DNA of 24,689 nt from an uncultured Muribaculaceae bacterium (GCA_905207535.1 CAJLLX010000015.1:1-24689), one strand, 5' to 3'; shown: positions 1-9,583, counted from the first letter of the stretch. Notes: generated by a model from the letters alone, not told the origin. A program made the numbers and translations.

Positions 1-42
1 CAGGACTACCTGATGGAAATGCTTCTGTCTGCTAAATTTTGA
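1..42 (+). CDS. C-terminal tail of an unidentified protein (partial)
   Basis: Reading frame 1 is open from the window edge and encodes QDYLMEMLLSAKF followed by TGA at 40-42. The codons look protein-like, but 13 residues are too few to recognise a family. The gene would lie on the same strand as the DUF5686 gene, 74 bases upstream of it. Its stop codon overlaps the TTTG box of the candidate promoter for that gene. It could be a chance open frame. Confidence 0.4.
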   Translation, partial: QDYLMEMLLSAKF

Positions 43-68
43 TGCGGTTGCCCTGGGGTGTATGTTTT
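38..68 (+). promoter_or_regulatory. Candidate Bacteroidota-type promoter for the DUF5686 gene
   Basis: TTTG at 38-41, a 19-base spacer, then TATGTTTT at 61-68 fit the Bacteroidota sigma consensus TTTG-N19..21-TAnnTTTG with one mismatch in the last base. Transcription would start near 75. This leaves a leader of about 40 bases that contains the short palindrome CGCAAA-A-TTTGCG at 70-82. Confidence 0.5.
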
Positions 69-116
69 TCGCAAAATTTGCGTTATACTATTAATTGCAA
101 TTGAATCAGTGGCGGA

Positions 117-2534
117 ATGCCGAGGATGTTCACACATATAAAGCTGTCGTTTGCAGCGATTGGCGGCGCCCTGAGGCGTTCGGCGGTCGCTCTGACGATG
201 CTGTCGGCCATTGCCACGGCCATGCCGGCGCACGGCGAGGTGTATGTGTCGTCGGGATCAGCCGACGCCGACACGCTGCGCGGGGTTACCCTCGATGAGG
301 TGACAGTGCGTCGCGGGCGCGAGCATTACAGCAAGCGCAATAATCCGGCCGTGGATTTCGTCAACCGCATCCGCAATGCCCGAAAATTGGGCGATCCGCG
401 GCGCCATCCCTTCTACGGCTACAGGAAATATGAGAAGATAGCCATCGGCATCAACAATTTCAATGTAAATCCTACGGATACGGTCCCCAAGGGGCGCTTC
501 GGGTTTCTGCGCGAACATGTGGATACCTCCGATGTCACCGGACTCCCCATCCTGCCGCTTTCGGTCAAGGAGAAGGTGAGCGATATCGTGTACCGGCGCG
601 ATCCCGAGGCTGAAAAACAGATAGTGCAGGGGCGCAGACAGGTGGGAGTGGACGAATTTGCCGACCTCGCCAATGTGCAGACCGTGGTGGAGGATGTGTT
701 TCGTGAAGTGGATCTGTATCAGGACAATATACCTCTGATGCGAAACCGCTTCGTGAGCCCTCTGTCGGCCATCGGGCCCGATTTCTACCGGTATTATCTG
801 ACAGACACCGCCATGGTGGACGGAGTGAAGTGTGTAGTGCTCAGTTTTGCTCCCCGCAACCCCGCAACATTCGGATTTTTAGGGCGATTGTATGTGGAAG
901 AGGGTGATACCACCATGTTTGTGCGCAAAGTGGATATGGGAGTGTCGCCCACGATCAATCTCAACTTTGTGGACCGCCTTCGGGTGCTTCAGACCTTCCG
1001 GAAAGCGCCCGACGGTAGCCGCCTGAAGACCCTCGACGACCTGAATGTGGATTTTAGCGTGCTCCCCGGCATGCCCGAGATCTACGCGCGACGCACCTCG
1101 GCCTACGACGGCCACACATTCGACACTCCAAGCGAGGAATATGCCGCGCTGCTCGACAGCGAGGGCAGTGTATTCGAGGTCGGAGGCGTGGCTGAGCGCG
1201 ACTCGCTGTACTGGGCCGATGCCCGGCGAGTTCGCACCGGATACAACGAGCGCCGCATAGACGAACTCATGATGCGTCTGCGTGCGGTGCCTCTATACCG
1301 ATATTGTGAGACGGCGCTGAGGATCTTTGTGAAAGGATATGTGGGGACGGCCAAGAAAGACTCGAAATTCAACATCGGACCGCTCAACACATTCGTGAGC
1401 TACAACTCGGTGGAGGGTCTGAGGCTGAGAGCCGGCGGAGTGACCACTGCCAATCTGTCGCCCCATCTATTTGCCCGCGGGTATGCCGCCTACGGATTTC
1501 GCGACCACCGCTGGAAATACAATGCTGAGCTGGAATACTCGTTCAACCGCAAGAAATACCACGCCTCGGAATTTCCGGTGCACTCCATCACGGCGCAGCA
1601 ACGGTTTGACACCGATCAGCTGGGTCAGCGCTACCTCTTCACCAATGCCGACAACATGTTTTTGGCTCTGAAACGCGGCGACAATCACCTGATAGCCTAC
1701 CGTCGCGACACACGGCTGAAATATAAGATAGAGCTGAAAAACAATTTTTCCTTTGCCCTTGATGCCGGCCTGAAACGGATGGAAGGGGGACCGTGGATGC
1801 AGTTTGTGCGCCCCGACGGCGCGGTGCTCGGGCATTACAATCAGCTGGAGCTGAGCGCAACGCTGCGGTATGCTCCCGGGGAGAAGTTTATGCAGACCAC
1901 CTCGGAGCGTATCTCGGTGAACCGCGATGCGCCGGTGCTACAGCTGTCGCATCTGTACATCCCCAAGGGGGTGTGGGGAGCGCCGTGGGGCGTGAACCGC
2001 ACCGAATTTTCGGTGGAGAAGCGCCTGTGGCTCTCGGCCTTCGGCTATGTCGACGTTATGGCCAAGGTGGGTCATGTGTGGAGCAAATCGGCCTTCCCCG
2101 ATCTGTCGTATCCCAATGCCAACCTGTCGTATACGATACAGCGCGAGAGTTTTTCGCTGCTCAATCCTCTGGAATTTATCGCCGACACCTACGGCGAGTG
2201 GTATGTGACATACCGCGCCAACGGACTGCTGCTCGACCGTATACCACTGATCAAGAAGCTGAAATTGCGCGAAGTGGTGGGTTTCCGCGGATGGATAGGG
2301 CGCCTGAGCCGCCGCAACCGGCCTCAGGCAGGCACGGCCGATGGATCGCTGCTGCTTTTCCCCGAAGGTGGAGCGGTGGCCGACATGCACGGCACACCCT
2401 ACATGGAGATCACCGGAGGCCTTGACAACATATTCCGCATCCTGAGGGTGGAATGTGTGTGGAGGCTGACCTACCGCGATGTGCCGGCCTCGGAGCGCTT
2501 CGGTGTGCGTGCGGCGCTGCATTTCACCTTCTGA
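117..2534 (+). CDS. DUF5686 family outer-membrane protein
   Basis: An 805-residue protein. The first ~40 residues form a long, basic then hydrophobic secretion signal (LTMLSAIATAMPAHG). Residues ~50-100 (YSKRNNPAVDFVNRIRNARK, then HPFYGYRKYEKI) match the conserved opening of DUF5686 proteins, where the segment normally follows a carboxypeptidase-regulatory-like plug domain. Here that plug is absent or reduced. The C-terminal half has alternating aromatic/polar strands and ends in ALHFTF, as expected of an outer-membrane beta-barrel. DUF5686 proteins are widespread in Bacteroidota and their substrate is unknown. Two in-frame ATGs are available (117 and 126). The second gives a more typical signal peptide, and no ribosome-binding site decides between them. 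It is probably monocistronic: a 259-base gap precedes groES. Confidence 0.85.
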   Translation: MPRMFTHIKLSFAAIGGALRRSAVALTMLSAIATAMPAHGEVYVSSGSADADTLRGVTLDEVTVRRGREHYSKRNNPAVDFVNRIRNARKLGDPRRHPFYGYRKYEKIAIGINNFNVNPTDTVPKGRFGFLREHVDTSDVTGLPILPLSVKEKVSDIVYRRDPEAEKQIVQGRRQVGVDEFADLANVQTVVEDVFREVDLYQDNIPLMRNRFVSPLSAIGPDFYRYYLTDTAMVDGVKCVVLSFAPRNPATFGFLGRLYVEEGDTTMFVRKVDMGVSPTINLNFVDRLRVLQTFRKAPDGSRLKTLDDLNVDFSVLPGMPEIYARRTSAYDGHTFDTPSEEYAALLDSEGSVFEVGGVAERDSLYWADARRVRTGYNERRIDELMMRLRAVPLYRYCETALRIFVKGYVGTAKKDSKFNIGPLNTFVSYNSVEGLRLRAGGVTTANLSPHLFARGYAAYGFRDHRWKYNAELEYSFNRKKYHASEFPVHSITAQQRFDTDQLGQRYLFTNADNMFLALKRGDNHLIAYRRDTRLKYKIELKNNFSFALDAGLKRMEGGPWMQFVRPDGAVLGHYNQLELSATLRYAPGEKFMQTTSERISVNRDAPVLQLSHLYIPKGVWGAPWGVNRTEFSVEKRLWLSAFGYVDVMAKVGHVWSKSAFPDLSYPNANLSYTIQRESFSLLNPLEFIADTYGEWYVTYRANGLLLDRIPLIKKLKLREVVGFRGWIGRLSRRNRPQAGTADGSLLLFPEGGAVADMHGTPYMEITGGLDNIFRILRVECVWRLTYRDVPASERFGVRAALHFTF

Positions 2535-2793
2535 AAAATCTGCCGGGATCGGAATGCCGCGACGGCACTCCGGCGAGGTGAACCATTTGATTCCTGCAAT
2601 TGTTGGATTTTATGACTATTGCTGCATCATGACCGATGCGGCGTGCGGCCAAATGTCAGAAATGTCAGTAGCTGACATGCCGTAATCGGCGGTTGTGGCA
2701 CCTCTGGGGCTGCAACGAGGCTTTTGGCATGAAATGTGCATACAGGTTAAATCAGAGAAAAAAACATTAACAACATAGAATCTATAAAGAATC
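2535..2793 (+). other. Intergenic region between the DUF5686 gene and groES
   Basis: No coding signal is seen. Just after the stop lies a nested hairpin (TGCCG-CGA-CGGCA at 2555-2567, flanked by GCCGG/CCGGC arms) with no T-run, so it is at best a weak transcript end for the upstream gene. The TGTCAG direct/inverted repeat described separately follows. The 90 bases before groES become A/T-rich. I could not place a convincing TAnnTTTG box, so the groES start point remains unassigned. Confidence 0.5.
2651..2678 (+). promoter_or_regulatory. AAATGTCAG direct repeat plus inverted CTGACAT: candidate operator upstream of groESL
   Basis: AAATGTCAG occurs twice in tandem (2651-2659 and 2660-2668). The second copy forms a perfect palindrome with CTGACAT at 2672-2678: arms ATGTCAG/CTGACAT around TAG. 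It lies 116 bases before the groES start. It is not a CIRCE element, whose arms are TTAGCACTC/GAGTGCTAA. A heat-shock or stress regulator site is inferred from position and symmetry only. Confidence 0.4.
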
Positions 2794-3069
2794 ATGAAAC
2801 TTAAACCGCTTGCCGACCGTGTGCTTATCAAGCCCACTCCGGCGGAAGAAACCACCCTTTCAGGAATCATTATCCCCGATTCTGCAAAAGAGAAGCCCCT
2901 CAAGGGTGAGGTGCTTGCAGTAGGCGAGGGCACTAAGGACGAGAAAATGGTAGTGAAAGAAGGCGACTGTGTGCTTTATGGCAAATATGCCGGCACAGAG
3001 ATAGAGTTTGAGGGTGAAAAGCTCCTCATCATGCGCCAGAGCGATCTGCTCGCAGTGGTAGAGGCCTGA
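2794..3069 (+). CDS. groES: Co-chaperonin GroES (Hsp10)
   Basis: A 91-residue protein of normal family length. It starts MKLKPLADRVLIKPTPAEE and contains the GIIIPDSAKEKP segment of the mobile loop (~residues 23-35), which docks on GroEL. GEVLAVGEG (~38-46), VLYGKYAGTEIEFEGEKLLIM (~67-87) and a short C-terminus complete the fold. GroES caps the GroEL ring as a heptamer and encloses unfolded substrate in the cytoplasm. It lies 100 bases upstream of groEL on the same strand, the usual operon order. The intercistronic gap contains a short GGGCG/CGCCC hairpin near 3134-3160 but no terminator. Confidence 0.98.
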   Translation: MKLKPLADRVLIKPTPAEETTLSGIIIPDSAKEKPLKGEVLAVGEGTKDEKMVVKEGDCVLYGKYAGTEIEFEGEKLLIMRQSDLLAVVEA

Positions 3070-3169
3070 ACCTAAGCCGGCGACCCACAGGATACATAAG
3101 TAATACCAACTGAAGTAAAACATCTAAAACCCCGGGCGAGAGTCCACGCGGCTACGCCCAATAAAAGAT

Positions 3170-4804
<1,635 letters not shown>

Positions 4805-4840
4805 TGCCTCGGTCGGACCGATCCAAACGCAACAATATAT

Positions 4841-4890
4841 AAAACAGCGGAATCGCCTTTGATACTCTAAGGCGATTCCGCTGTTTTTTT
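4841..4890 (+). terminator. Rho-independent terminator after groEL, possibly bidirectional
   Basis: A perfect inverted repeat with 19-base arms (4841-4859 and 4869-4887; core CAGCGGAATCGCCTT) surrounds a 9-base loop. It is followed on the + strand by an uninterrupted T-run to 4890. On the - strand the hairpin is followed by TTTTATAT, so it may also end the convergent bioA transcript that stops at 4930. Confidence 0.92.
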
Positions 4891-4929
4891 AACCGTTAAG
4901 TCGTTGCGGACGATCGGAGCGTGGGAGGT

Positions 4930-6255
4930 TTACCACTGACCGGAGCGGATGATGGCGATCATCTCGCGGGCGAGTGTGCGGAGATCTTCGTCGGGGGTGA
5001 TGTAGGGGGGCATCACATAGATGTTGCGGCCGAAGGGGCGCACCCAGATGCCGCGGCGCAGACATTCTCGCTGGAATTTGCCCACGTCGACGGGTCGATT
5101 GACCTCGATAACGCCGATGGCACCGAGCACACGCACGTCGGTGACGCAGTCGCCGAGCTCGCGGGCCGGGGCAAGGGCTTCCTCCAGCACACTCTGTATG
5201 TGCGCGATAATATCGTGCATCGGTTGCACGCGAAGCAGATTGAGCGAAGCGATGGCGATGGCGCATGCCAGGGGATTGGCCATGAATGTGGGGCCGTGCA
5301 TCATCACTCCGGCCTCGCCTTTTGAAATGGTGTCGGCCACCTCGGCTGTGGTGAGCACTGCGCTCATGGTGAGATATCCGCCGGTGAGCCCTTTGCCGAT
5401 GCACATGATGTCGGGCTGCACTCCGGCATATTCCCAGGCAAAGCAGCGTCCGGTGCGCCAGAATCCGGTGGCGATTTCGTCGAAAATCAGATATACGCCA
5501 TGGCGGTCGCAGAGCCGGCGGAGTTGGCGGAGATACTCCGGGTGGTAAAACCACATGCCGCCGGCACCCTGCACTATCGGTTCGAGGATCACGGCTGCGA
5601 TTTCGTCGGATTTCTGCTCGAGAAGATCGGCCATGGGGCGGATATCCTCCTCGTGCCACTCACCGCCAAAGCGCGAGCGGGGCTGCGGCACGAAATAGCG
5701 CACCGGGAGGGCCGGGCCGAAGGCGCCGTGCATGCCCGTGACGGGGTCGCAGACGCTCATTGCATTCCATGTGTCGCCGTGATAGCCCGAGCGGATGGTG
5801 GCAAAATTGGTTTTGGTGTGCGAGCCCGAGCGGCTTATGGCGGCCTGTACGGCCATCTTCATCGCCACCTCTACGGCTACCGACCCCGAGTCGGCATAGA
5901 AGATATTGTGCATCGAGGGGGGCGCCATCTCCAGGAGCAATTTGCCCAGCTCGATGGCAGGGTCGTGGGTGAGTCCGCCGAACATCACATGGCTCATCTT
6001 GTGGAGCTGCTCCTCGGCAGCGCGGTTGATGGCCGGGTGGTTGTAGCCGTGGATTGCCGCCCACCACGACGACATGCCGTCGATGAGTTCGGTGCCGTCG
6101 GCGAGGCGGATGCGGTTGTCGTGGGCCGACTCCACCTTGTAGGTGGGCAGAGGGTCGATGGTGGAAGTGTAAGGGTGCCAAAGATGCTCGCGGTCGAAGG
6201 GATCGCAAAGCAGGTTGAAATCGGGGTTTACTTTTTCCGTCATATTCTTTTTCAT
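4930..6255 (-). CDS. bioA: Adenosylmethionine-8-amino-7-oxononanoate aminotransferase
   Basis: A 441-residue PLP-dependent class III aminotransferase. It converts 7-keto-8-aminopelargonate to 7,8-diaminopelargonate with S-adenosylmethionine as amino donor, in biotin synthesis in the cytoplasm. Visible motifs are HLWHPYTS (~24-31), MSSWWAAIHGYNHP (~61-74), SGSVAVEVAMKMA (~123-135), IFDEIATGFWRTGR with the PLP-contacting Asp ~259, and IGKGLTGGYL with the Schiff-base Lys ~288. The open frame runs upstream to 6474, but that extension is low-complexity Pro/Ser and overlaps the helicase gene. The ATG at 6255 (MKKNMTEK) gives the normal family length; a second ATG at 6243 is possible. It lies 43 bases after the helicase stop, and a 20-base palindrome sits in that gap. 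No other biotin genes are in the window. Confidence 0.95.
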   Translation of the reverse strand: MKKNMTEKVNPDFNLLCDPFDREHLWHPYTSTIDPLPTYKVESAHDNRIRLADGTELIDGMSSWWAAIHGYNHPAINRAAEEQLHKMSHVMFGGLTHDPAIELGKLLLEMAPPSMHNIFYADSGSVAVEVAMKMAVQAAISRSGSHTKTNFATIRSGYHGDTWNAMSVCDPVTGMHGAFGPALPVRYFVPQPRSRFGGEWHEEDIRPMADLLEQKSDEIAAVILEPIVQGAGGMWFYHPEYLRQLRRLCDRHGVYLIFDEIATGFWRTGRCFAWEYAGVQPDIMCIGKGLTGGYLTMSAVLTTAEVADTISKGEAGVMMHGPTFMANPLACAIAIASLNLLRVQPMHDIIAHIQSVLEEALAPARELGDCVTDVRVLGAIGVIEVNRPVDVGKFQRECLRRGIWVRPFGRNIYVMPPYITPDEDLRTLAREMIAIIRSGQW

Positions 6256-6267
6256 TATCCGGGGATG

Positions 6268-6297
6268 ATCAAAGCTAAAGCTTTGATAACTAAAAAA
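6268..6297 (+). repeat. Dispersed palindrome family A, copy 1 (between helicase gene and bioA)
   Basis: Perfect arms ATCAAAGCT (6268-6276) and AGCTTTGAT (6279-6287) surround AA, followed by AACTAAAAAA. A 31-base stretch is identical to the copy starting at 18678. It begins 12 bases upstream of the bioA start on the - strand, so in a read-through transcript the hairpin would sit next to the bioA initiation site. It is not a terminator: the A/T run is on the wrong side of the hairpin for - strand transcription. Confidence 0.85.
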
Positions 6298-6298
6298 A

Positions 6299-8509
6299 TT
6301 AGCGGAGGAGGGAGCGGATGCAGACGATGTCGTTGAGAGGGATGGTATCGGGGAGGAGAGCGGCAATCTGGGGCGAGGAGGCGTCGGGTGGGAGGCTCTG
6401 CATGGCGGAGCGGACGGCGTTGACGACGGCGGGGGTGAAGATGTCGCCGGGGTCGAGTTCACCTTTGTCGGCATAGTGCATGAGGTGGGAGGTGATGGTG
6501 CCGATGGCGAGCGAGCGCTCGCGGGCGATCTCTTCGCGAGTCATGCCGGCTCGAAACATCTCGTATGTGATTTCGTGGCTGTAGGTGCGAGGCTCTTTCG
6601 GGGCCTTTGCAGCGCGGTTTTTTGCTGATTTGGGGGCGAGAGAGGAGGCGGGGTCGGTGAATCGACCGCCATTGGCAACGCGTTTGAGCGATTTTTCAGT
6701 GGTGGCGTCGAGGGTGGCCGACTGTTTGTATTTGAGGTAGCCCGAGACGGTGAATCCGTGCTGTGCGACGGCATCGAGGAGGCTGCAGTCAGCCGAGAGG
6801 GACTGGCTGAGGTCGAGGGTGAGTTCGCGGACGCGCTGCGAAGCCTTTTTGTTGTCGGAGCGGACTCGGGCGGCGCGGCGGAGGGAGTCGCCGAAGATGG
6901 CAGTGAGAGAGTCGCGGAAGTATTCGGCGCCTTTTTTCACACGGTCGAGGAATTGGGGCTCGACAAGCTGTGCAACGGTGGCACCGTTGATGAGCGTGAG
7001 CCACCGGTCGGCGACGTCGATGATTTTTTCGCGCAGTTCGAGCTCGATCTGCTGCTGCCGGACGGTCTCTTCGGGGAAAGCGTGGGAGTAGGTGGAGGTG
7101 AGGAGGCGGGAGAGGGAGTGCTGCATGTCGGCGAGCGAGCGGAAATTGAAGAGCTCGGCGAGTGTGTGGCGAACGTAGGCCTGCTTGATCTGCTGGAGCT
7201 CGGAGGCGCTGCGGGCGGCTTCCTCCTCTTGATTGGAGATAAAAGAGCGTACGGCAGGGTCGCATCCGAGGAAGACGCGATCGAGTGGAGTGGCGAGGAC
7301 AATGCCCTCGAGGGTTTTGCATCGGCTGAGGGCCACGTAGACCTGGCCGGGTGCGAATGAGGCGCCGGCGTCGATGATGACGTGGTCGAAGGTGAGGCCC
7401 TGGCTCTTGTGTATGGTGATGGCCCATGCGAGACGGAGCGGCAACTGAGCGAAGGTGCCCTGTACCTCGGTGTCGATGGTGTTGGTGGATTCGTTGACGG
7501 TGTAGCGGGCGTTTTCCCAGATTTCGGGTTCGACGACGATCTCCTCGGTGTCGCCCGGGCAGAGGACGCGGACGGTATCGCGGTCGGCGTAGGTGACGTG
7601 GCCTATTTTGCCGTTGTAGTAGCGGTGGGCGCCGGTGGAGTCGTTTTTGATGAACATCACCTGTGCACCCACTTTGAGGGTGAGGGAGAGGGGTGTGGGA
7701 TAGGAAGTTTCGGGGAAGACACCCTTGACTTTGGCCTCGTAGTTGCGGGCCGGGGTGGTGAGCATGGCTATCTGCTGAGCATTGTAGCTGTCGGCCATGG
7801 AATTGTGGGAGGTGAGACGGATGTAGTCGCTGCCGGCAGCGGGGCGGAAAGAGGGCTGCACGCGGCTGTGGAGCATCTGCAGGTCGGCGGGAGTGAGGCG
7901 GTTGTCGCGGACATGATTGAGAATCTCGACGAAGCGCTCGTTTTGCTGGCGGAAGACGCGGGTGAGTTGCAGGGTGACGTAAGGGATCTGCGCCAGGGCC
8001 TTGCTGCCGAAGAAATAGGGGGAGTCGTAGTGGCCGCGGAGCATGGCCTCGTCGCGGGGAGTGACCACGGGTGCGAGCTGCTGAAGGTCGCCAATCATGA
8101 GGAGCTGCACGCCGCCGAAGGGGAGGGGAGAGCGGCGATATTTGCGCAGGGCATTGTCGATGGCGTCGAGGAGGTCGGAGCGCACCATGGAGATCTCGTC
8201 GATGACGAGGAGGTCGAGAGCGCGGATGATGCGAAGCTTCTCTTTGGAGAATGAGAACTTATCGCGGTAGCTGCTTCCGGGGATATAAGGGGAGAGGGGG
8301 AGCTGGAAGAAAGAGTGGATGGTGACACCTCCGGCATTGATGGCGGCGACTCCGGTGGGTGCGACCACGACCATAGTTTTGGCGCTTTTCTGCCGGAGTG
8401 TGCGGAGGAAGGTGGTTTTGCCGGTGCCGGCTTTGCCGGTGAGGAAGATGCTGATGCCTGTGTGCTCTACAAATTCCCAGGCGAGTTCCAGTTCGTTGTT
8501 GTATTCCAT
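6299..8509 (-). CDS. Pif1/RecD-like superfamily 1 helicase with C-terminal HTH domain
   Basis: A 736-residue ATP-dependent DNA helicase candidate. Walker A is GKAGTGKTT (~25-33), followed by PTGVAAINAGGVTIHSFF (motif Ia, ~51-68). Walker B is LLVIDEISMVRS (~100-111). Motif III is GDLQQLAPV (~140-148), LTRVFRQ is near 182-188, and the C-terminal motifs are WAITIHKSQGLTFD (~362-375) and QVYVALSRC (~389-397). The last ~95 residues (from TYSHEITYEMFRAG) form a helix-turn-helix unit of the kind often attached to Bacteroidota helicases and RecQ proteins (HTH_40-like). The linker ~400-640 is charged. It probably acts on genome maintenance or replication structures. It is co-directional with the pRiA4b-like gene upstream and bioA downstream, so a shared transcript is possible. 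Confidence 0.9.
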   Translation of the reverse strand: MEYNNELELAWEFVEHTGISIFLTGKAGTGKTTFLRTLRQKSAKTMVVVAPTGVAAINAGGVTIHSFFQLPLSPYIPGSSYRDKFSFSKEKLRIIRALDLLVIDEISMVRSDLLDAIDNALRKYRRSPLPFGGVQLLMIGDLQQLAPVVTPRDEAMLRGHYDSPYFFGSKALAQIPYVTLQLTRVFRQQNERFVEILNHVRDNRLTPADLQMLHSRVQPSFRPAAGSDYIRLTSHNSMADSYNAQQIAMLTTPARNYEAKVKGVFPETSYPTPLSLTLKVGAQVMFIKNDSTGAHRYYNGKIGHVTYADRDTVRVLCPGDTEEIVVEPEIWENARYTVNESTNTIDTEVQGTFAQLPLRLAWAITIHKSQGLTFDHVIIDAGASFAPGQVYVALSRCKTLEGIVLATPLDRVFLGCDPAVRSFISNQEEEAARSASELQQIKQAYVRHTLAELFNFRSLADMQHSLSRLLTSTYSHAFPEETVRQQQIELELREKIIDVADRWLTLINGATVAQLVEPQFLDRVKKGAEYFRDSLTAIFGDSLRRAARVRSDNKKASQRVRELTLDLSQSLSADCSLLDAVAQHGFTVSGYLKYKQSATLDATTEKSLKRVANGGRFTDPASSLAPKSAKNRAAKAPKEPRTYSHEITYEMFRAGMTREEIARERSLAIGTITSHLMHYADKGELDPGDIFTPAVVNAVRSAMQSLPPDASSPQIAALLPDTIPLNDIVCIRSLLR

Positions 8510-8543
8510 CGCTAAGAAAGGGAAGTGAGGGGAATGGGGACAC

Positions 8544-8575
8544 CGAAGCTGAAGCTTTCGCCGGCTCCAAAATTA
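8544..8575 (-). promoter_or_regulatory. Candidate -7 box before the helicase gene, with an adjacent imperfect palindrome
   Basis: On the - strand TAATTTTG (8568-8575) matches TAnnTTTG, but no TTTG box stands 19-21 bases upstream, so the promoter call is weak. Immediately downstream, 8544-8560 holds an imperfect palindrome (GAAGCT-GA-AGCTTTC) that resembles family A. It would lie in the helicase mRNA leader. Confidence 0.35.
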
Positions 8576-8631
8576 AAGATAGGGAAAAAGGATGGATGGA
8601 GGAGAAGGGGGGAGAGGGAGGGGCGGGGCGG

Positions 8632-9180
8632 TTACTGGTCGAAGGTCATTTCGTCGAATCCGGCGGCGTCGAACTCGTCGTCGTTGTATTCGTCGGAGCC
8701 GTAGAAGTCTTCGTCGAAATCTTCGGTGGCGGCAGCGGCTTTGGCGTCGACTTTGGCCTCAAACTCGTCGAGGTCGACCATCTGCTCGGGCGCTTTGCCA
8801 AGGGCGAGGGTGCAGACGGGGTCCATGAGGTTGGATCCGGGGATGAGCTCTTTCATCTCCATGAAGAAGGAGCGGTCGGTCATATAGTCGAAGGTGAACA
8901 TGAGTTTCTGGCCTTCGTCGTCGATGAGGTCGCTGAGGCGGGTATCCTCCATGAGGTAGACGTCCTGGTCGGAAGATGTGTCCATGTCTTCGAGTGTGAT
9001 TTCCTGGCGCTTTTCCCAGTTGTCATCGCAGATGAAGAAAGAGGAGAGCTGATTTTTGTCGTAGTCGACGCTCTCGCAGATGGCGTTTTTCAGGTCGAGG
9101 AACGTAGCGTCGGCATCTATTTTGATTTCTCGCTTGAAGTTGTCGACTTCGTCGGATACTATTCTGAAATTGTAAACCAT
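8632..9180 (-). CDS. Plasmid pRiA4b ORF-3-like family protein
   Basis: A 182-residue cytoplasmic protein of unknown activity. MVYNFRIVSDEVDNFKREIKIDADATFLDLKNAI at the N-terminus, then the SFFICDDNWEKRQEI and KLMFTFDYMTDRSFFMEM segments, match the pRiA4b ORF-3-like fold (also named IS1096 passenger TnpR-like). The last ~45 residues are strongly acidic with repeated DE/DF/DY (EDFDEDFYGSDEYNDDEFD). The open frame extends upstream to 9456, but that part is Pro/Ser-rich shadow and lies beyond the promoter. The ATG at 9180 begins at the domain edge. The stop is 122 bases before the helicase start. The family name does not imply a resident insertion sequence: no transposase is present. Confidence 0.85.
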   Translation of the reverse strand: MVYNFRIVSDEVDNFKREIKIDADATFLDLKNAICESVDYDKNQLSSFFICDDNWEKRQEITLEDMDTSSDQDVYLMEDTRLSDLIDDEGQKLMFTFDYMTDRSFFMEMKELIPGSNLMDPVCTLALGKAPEQMVDLDEFEAKVDAKAAAATEDFDEDFYGSDEYNDDEFDAAGFDEMTFDQ

Positions 9181-9270
9181 ATGTAAAAAATATCCTAAGG
9201 TTTCTGAGATTTTGGGGCTTTCCGGTGGCTGGCCCGGCGGGATGCGGGGCTCAGCGGGGGAAGCCATGTA

Positions 9271-9303
9271 CAAAGGTAAAAATTTCCGTATAAAAGACGC
9301 AAA
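9271..9303 (-). promoter_or_regulatory. Bacteroidota-type promoter for the pRiA4b-like gene
   Basis: On the - strand TTTG (9300-9303), a 21-base spacer and TACCTTTG (9271-9278) match TTTG-N19..21-TAnnTTTG exactly. The start of transcription would be near 9264, leaving a leader of about 85 bases before the ATG at 9180. This supports the short start and rejects the longer open frame. Confidence 0.7.
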
Positions 9304-9399
9304 TATTTTGGGATGTTTTTTTGGAGGCAAGGGGGAGAAAGGCATGAGGGTGGAGGGCAGAGGGAGGGCTCCGCCGGGGCGGGAGAAAGGAGGGAGGGG

Positions 9400-9431
9400 G
9401 CTTTGCTGCAGGCTCAAAGTTTCACTTTGAG
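9400..9431 (+). repeat. Dispersed palindrome family A, divergent copy
   Basis: CTCAAAGT (9413-9420) and ACTTTGAG (9424-9431) are perfect arms around TTC. The 20 bases 9400-9419 match 24547-24566 at 17 positions, including GCTTT, CTGCA and CTCAAAG. The tail GTACCAAAA resembles the AACTAAAAA tail of the better copies. The related copy is 15 kb away. Confidence 0.65.
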
Positions 9432-9499
9432 TACCAAAAGGGGCTACGCGGCGCAAGGATCCGGCCTGCGGCCTCCGGGAGGGGGAGGGGACGAAAAAA

Positions 9500-9546
9500 G
9501 AGCATCTTTCTTAGATGCGCTTGGGGCGCATCTGAGAAAGACGCTC
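9500..9546 (+). repeat. Large inverted repeat with 21-base arms
   Basis: Arms at 9500-9520 and 9526-9546 pair at 19 of 21 positions around the loop TTGGG; both exceptions are G-U compatible if this is RNA of one strand. The inner stem AGATGCGC/GCGCATCT is perfect. There is no T-run on either side, so it is not a typical intrinsic terminator. It lies 164 bases past the end of the Lrp gene. Confidence 0.8.
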
Positions 9547-9583
9547 GTATGAGAAGATTCCGGACCGAAAGAGGCCTTAGGGG

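Noticed and set aside
6268..6297. Family A palindrome as a transcription terminator
   Set aside because: The A/T run lies where a terminator would need it only if transcription had already passed it. For - strand genes the T-run comes before the hairpin, and for the + strand the tail is A-rich.
6256..6474. N-terminal extension of BioA
   Set aside because: It is Pro/Ser low complexity, overlaps the helicase gene in another frame and is absent from the family. The ATG at 6255 gives normal length.
8632..9180. Insertion sequence remnant, suggested by the IS1096 passenger name
   Set aside because: No transposase, terminal inverted repeats or target duplication is seen. The name reflects the family's history only.
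9181..9456. N-terminal extension of the pRiA4b-like protein
   Set aside because: An exact promoter lies inside it (9271-9303) and the composition is Pro/Ser/Leu shadow.
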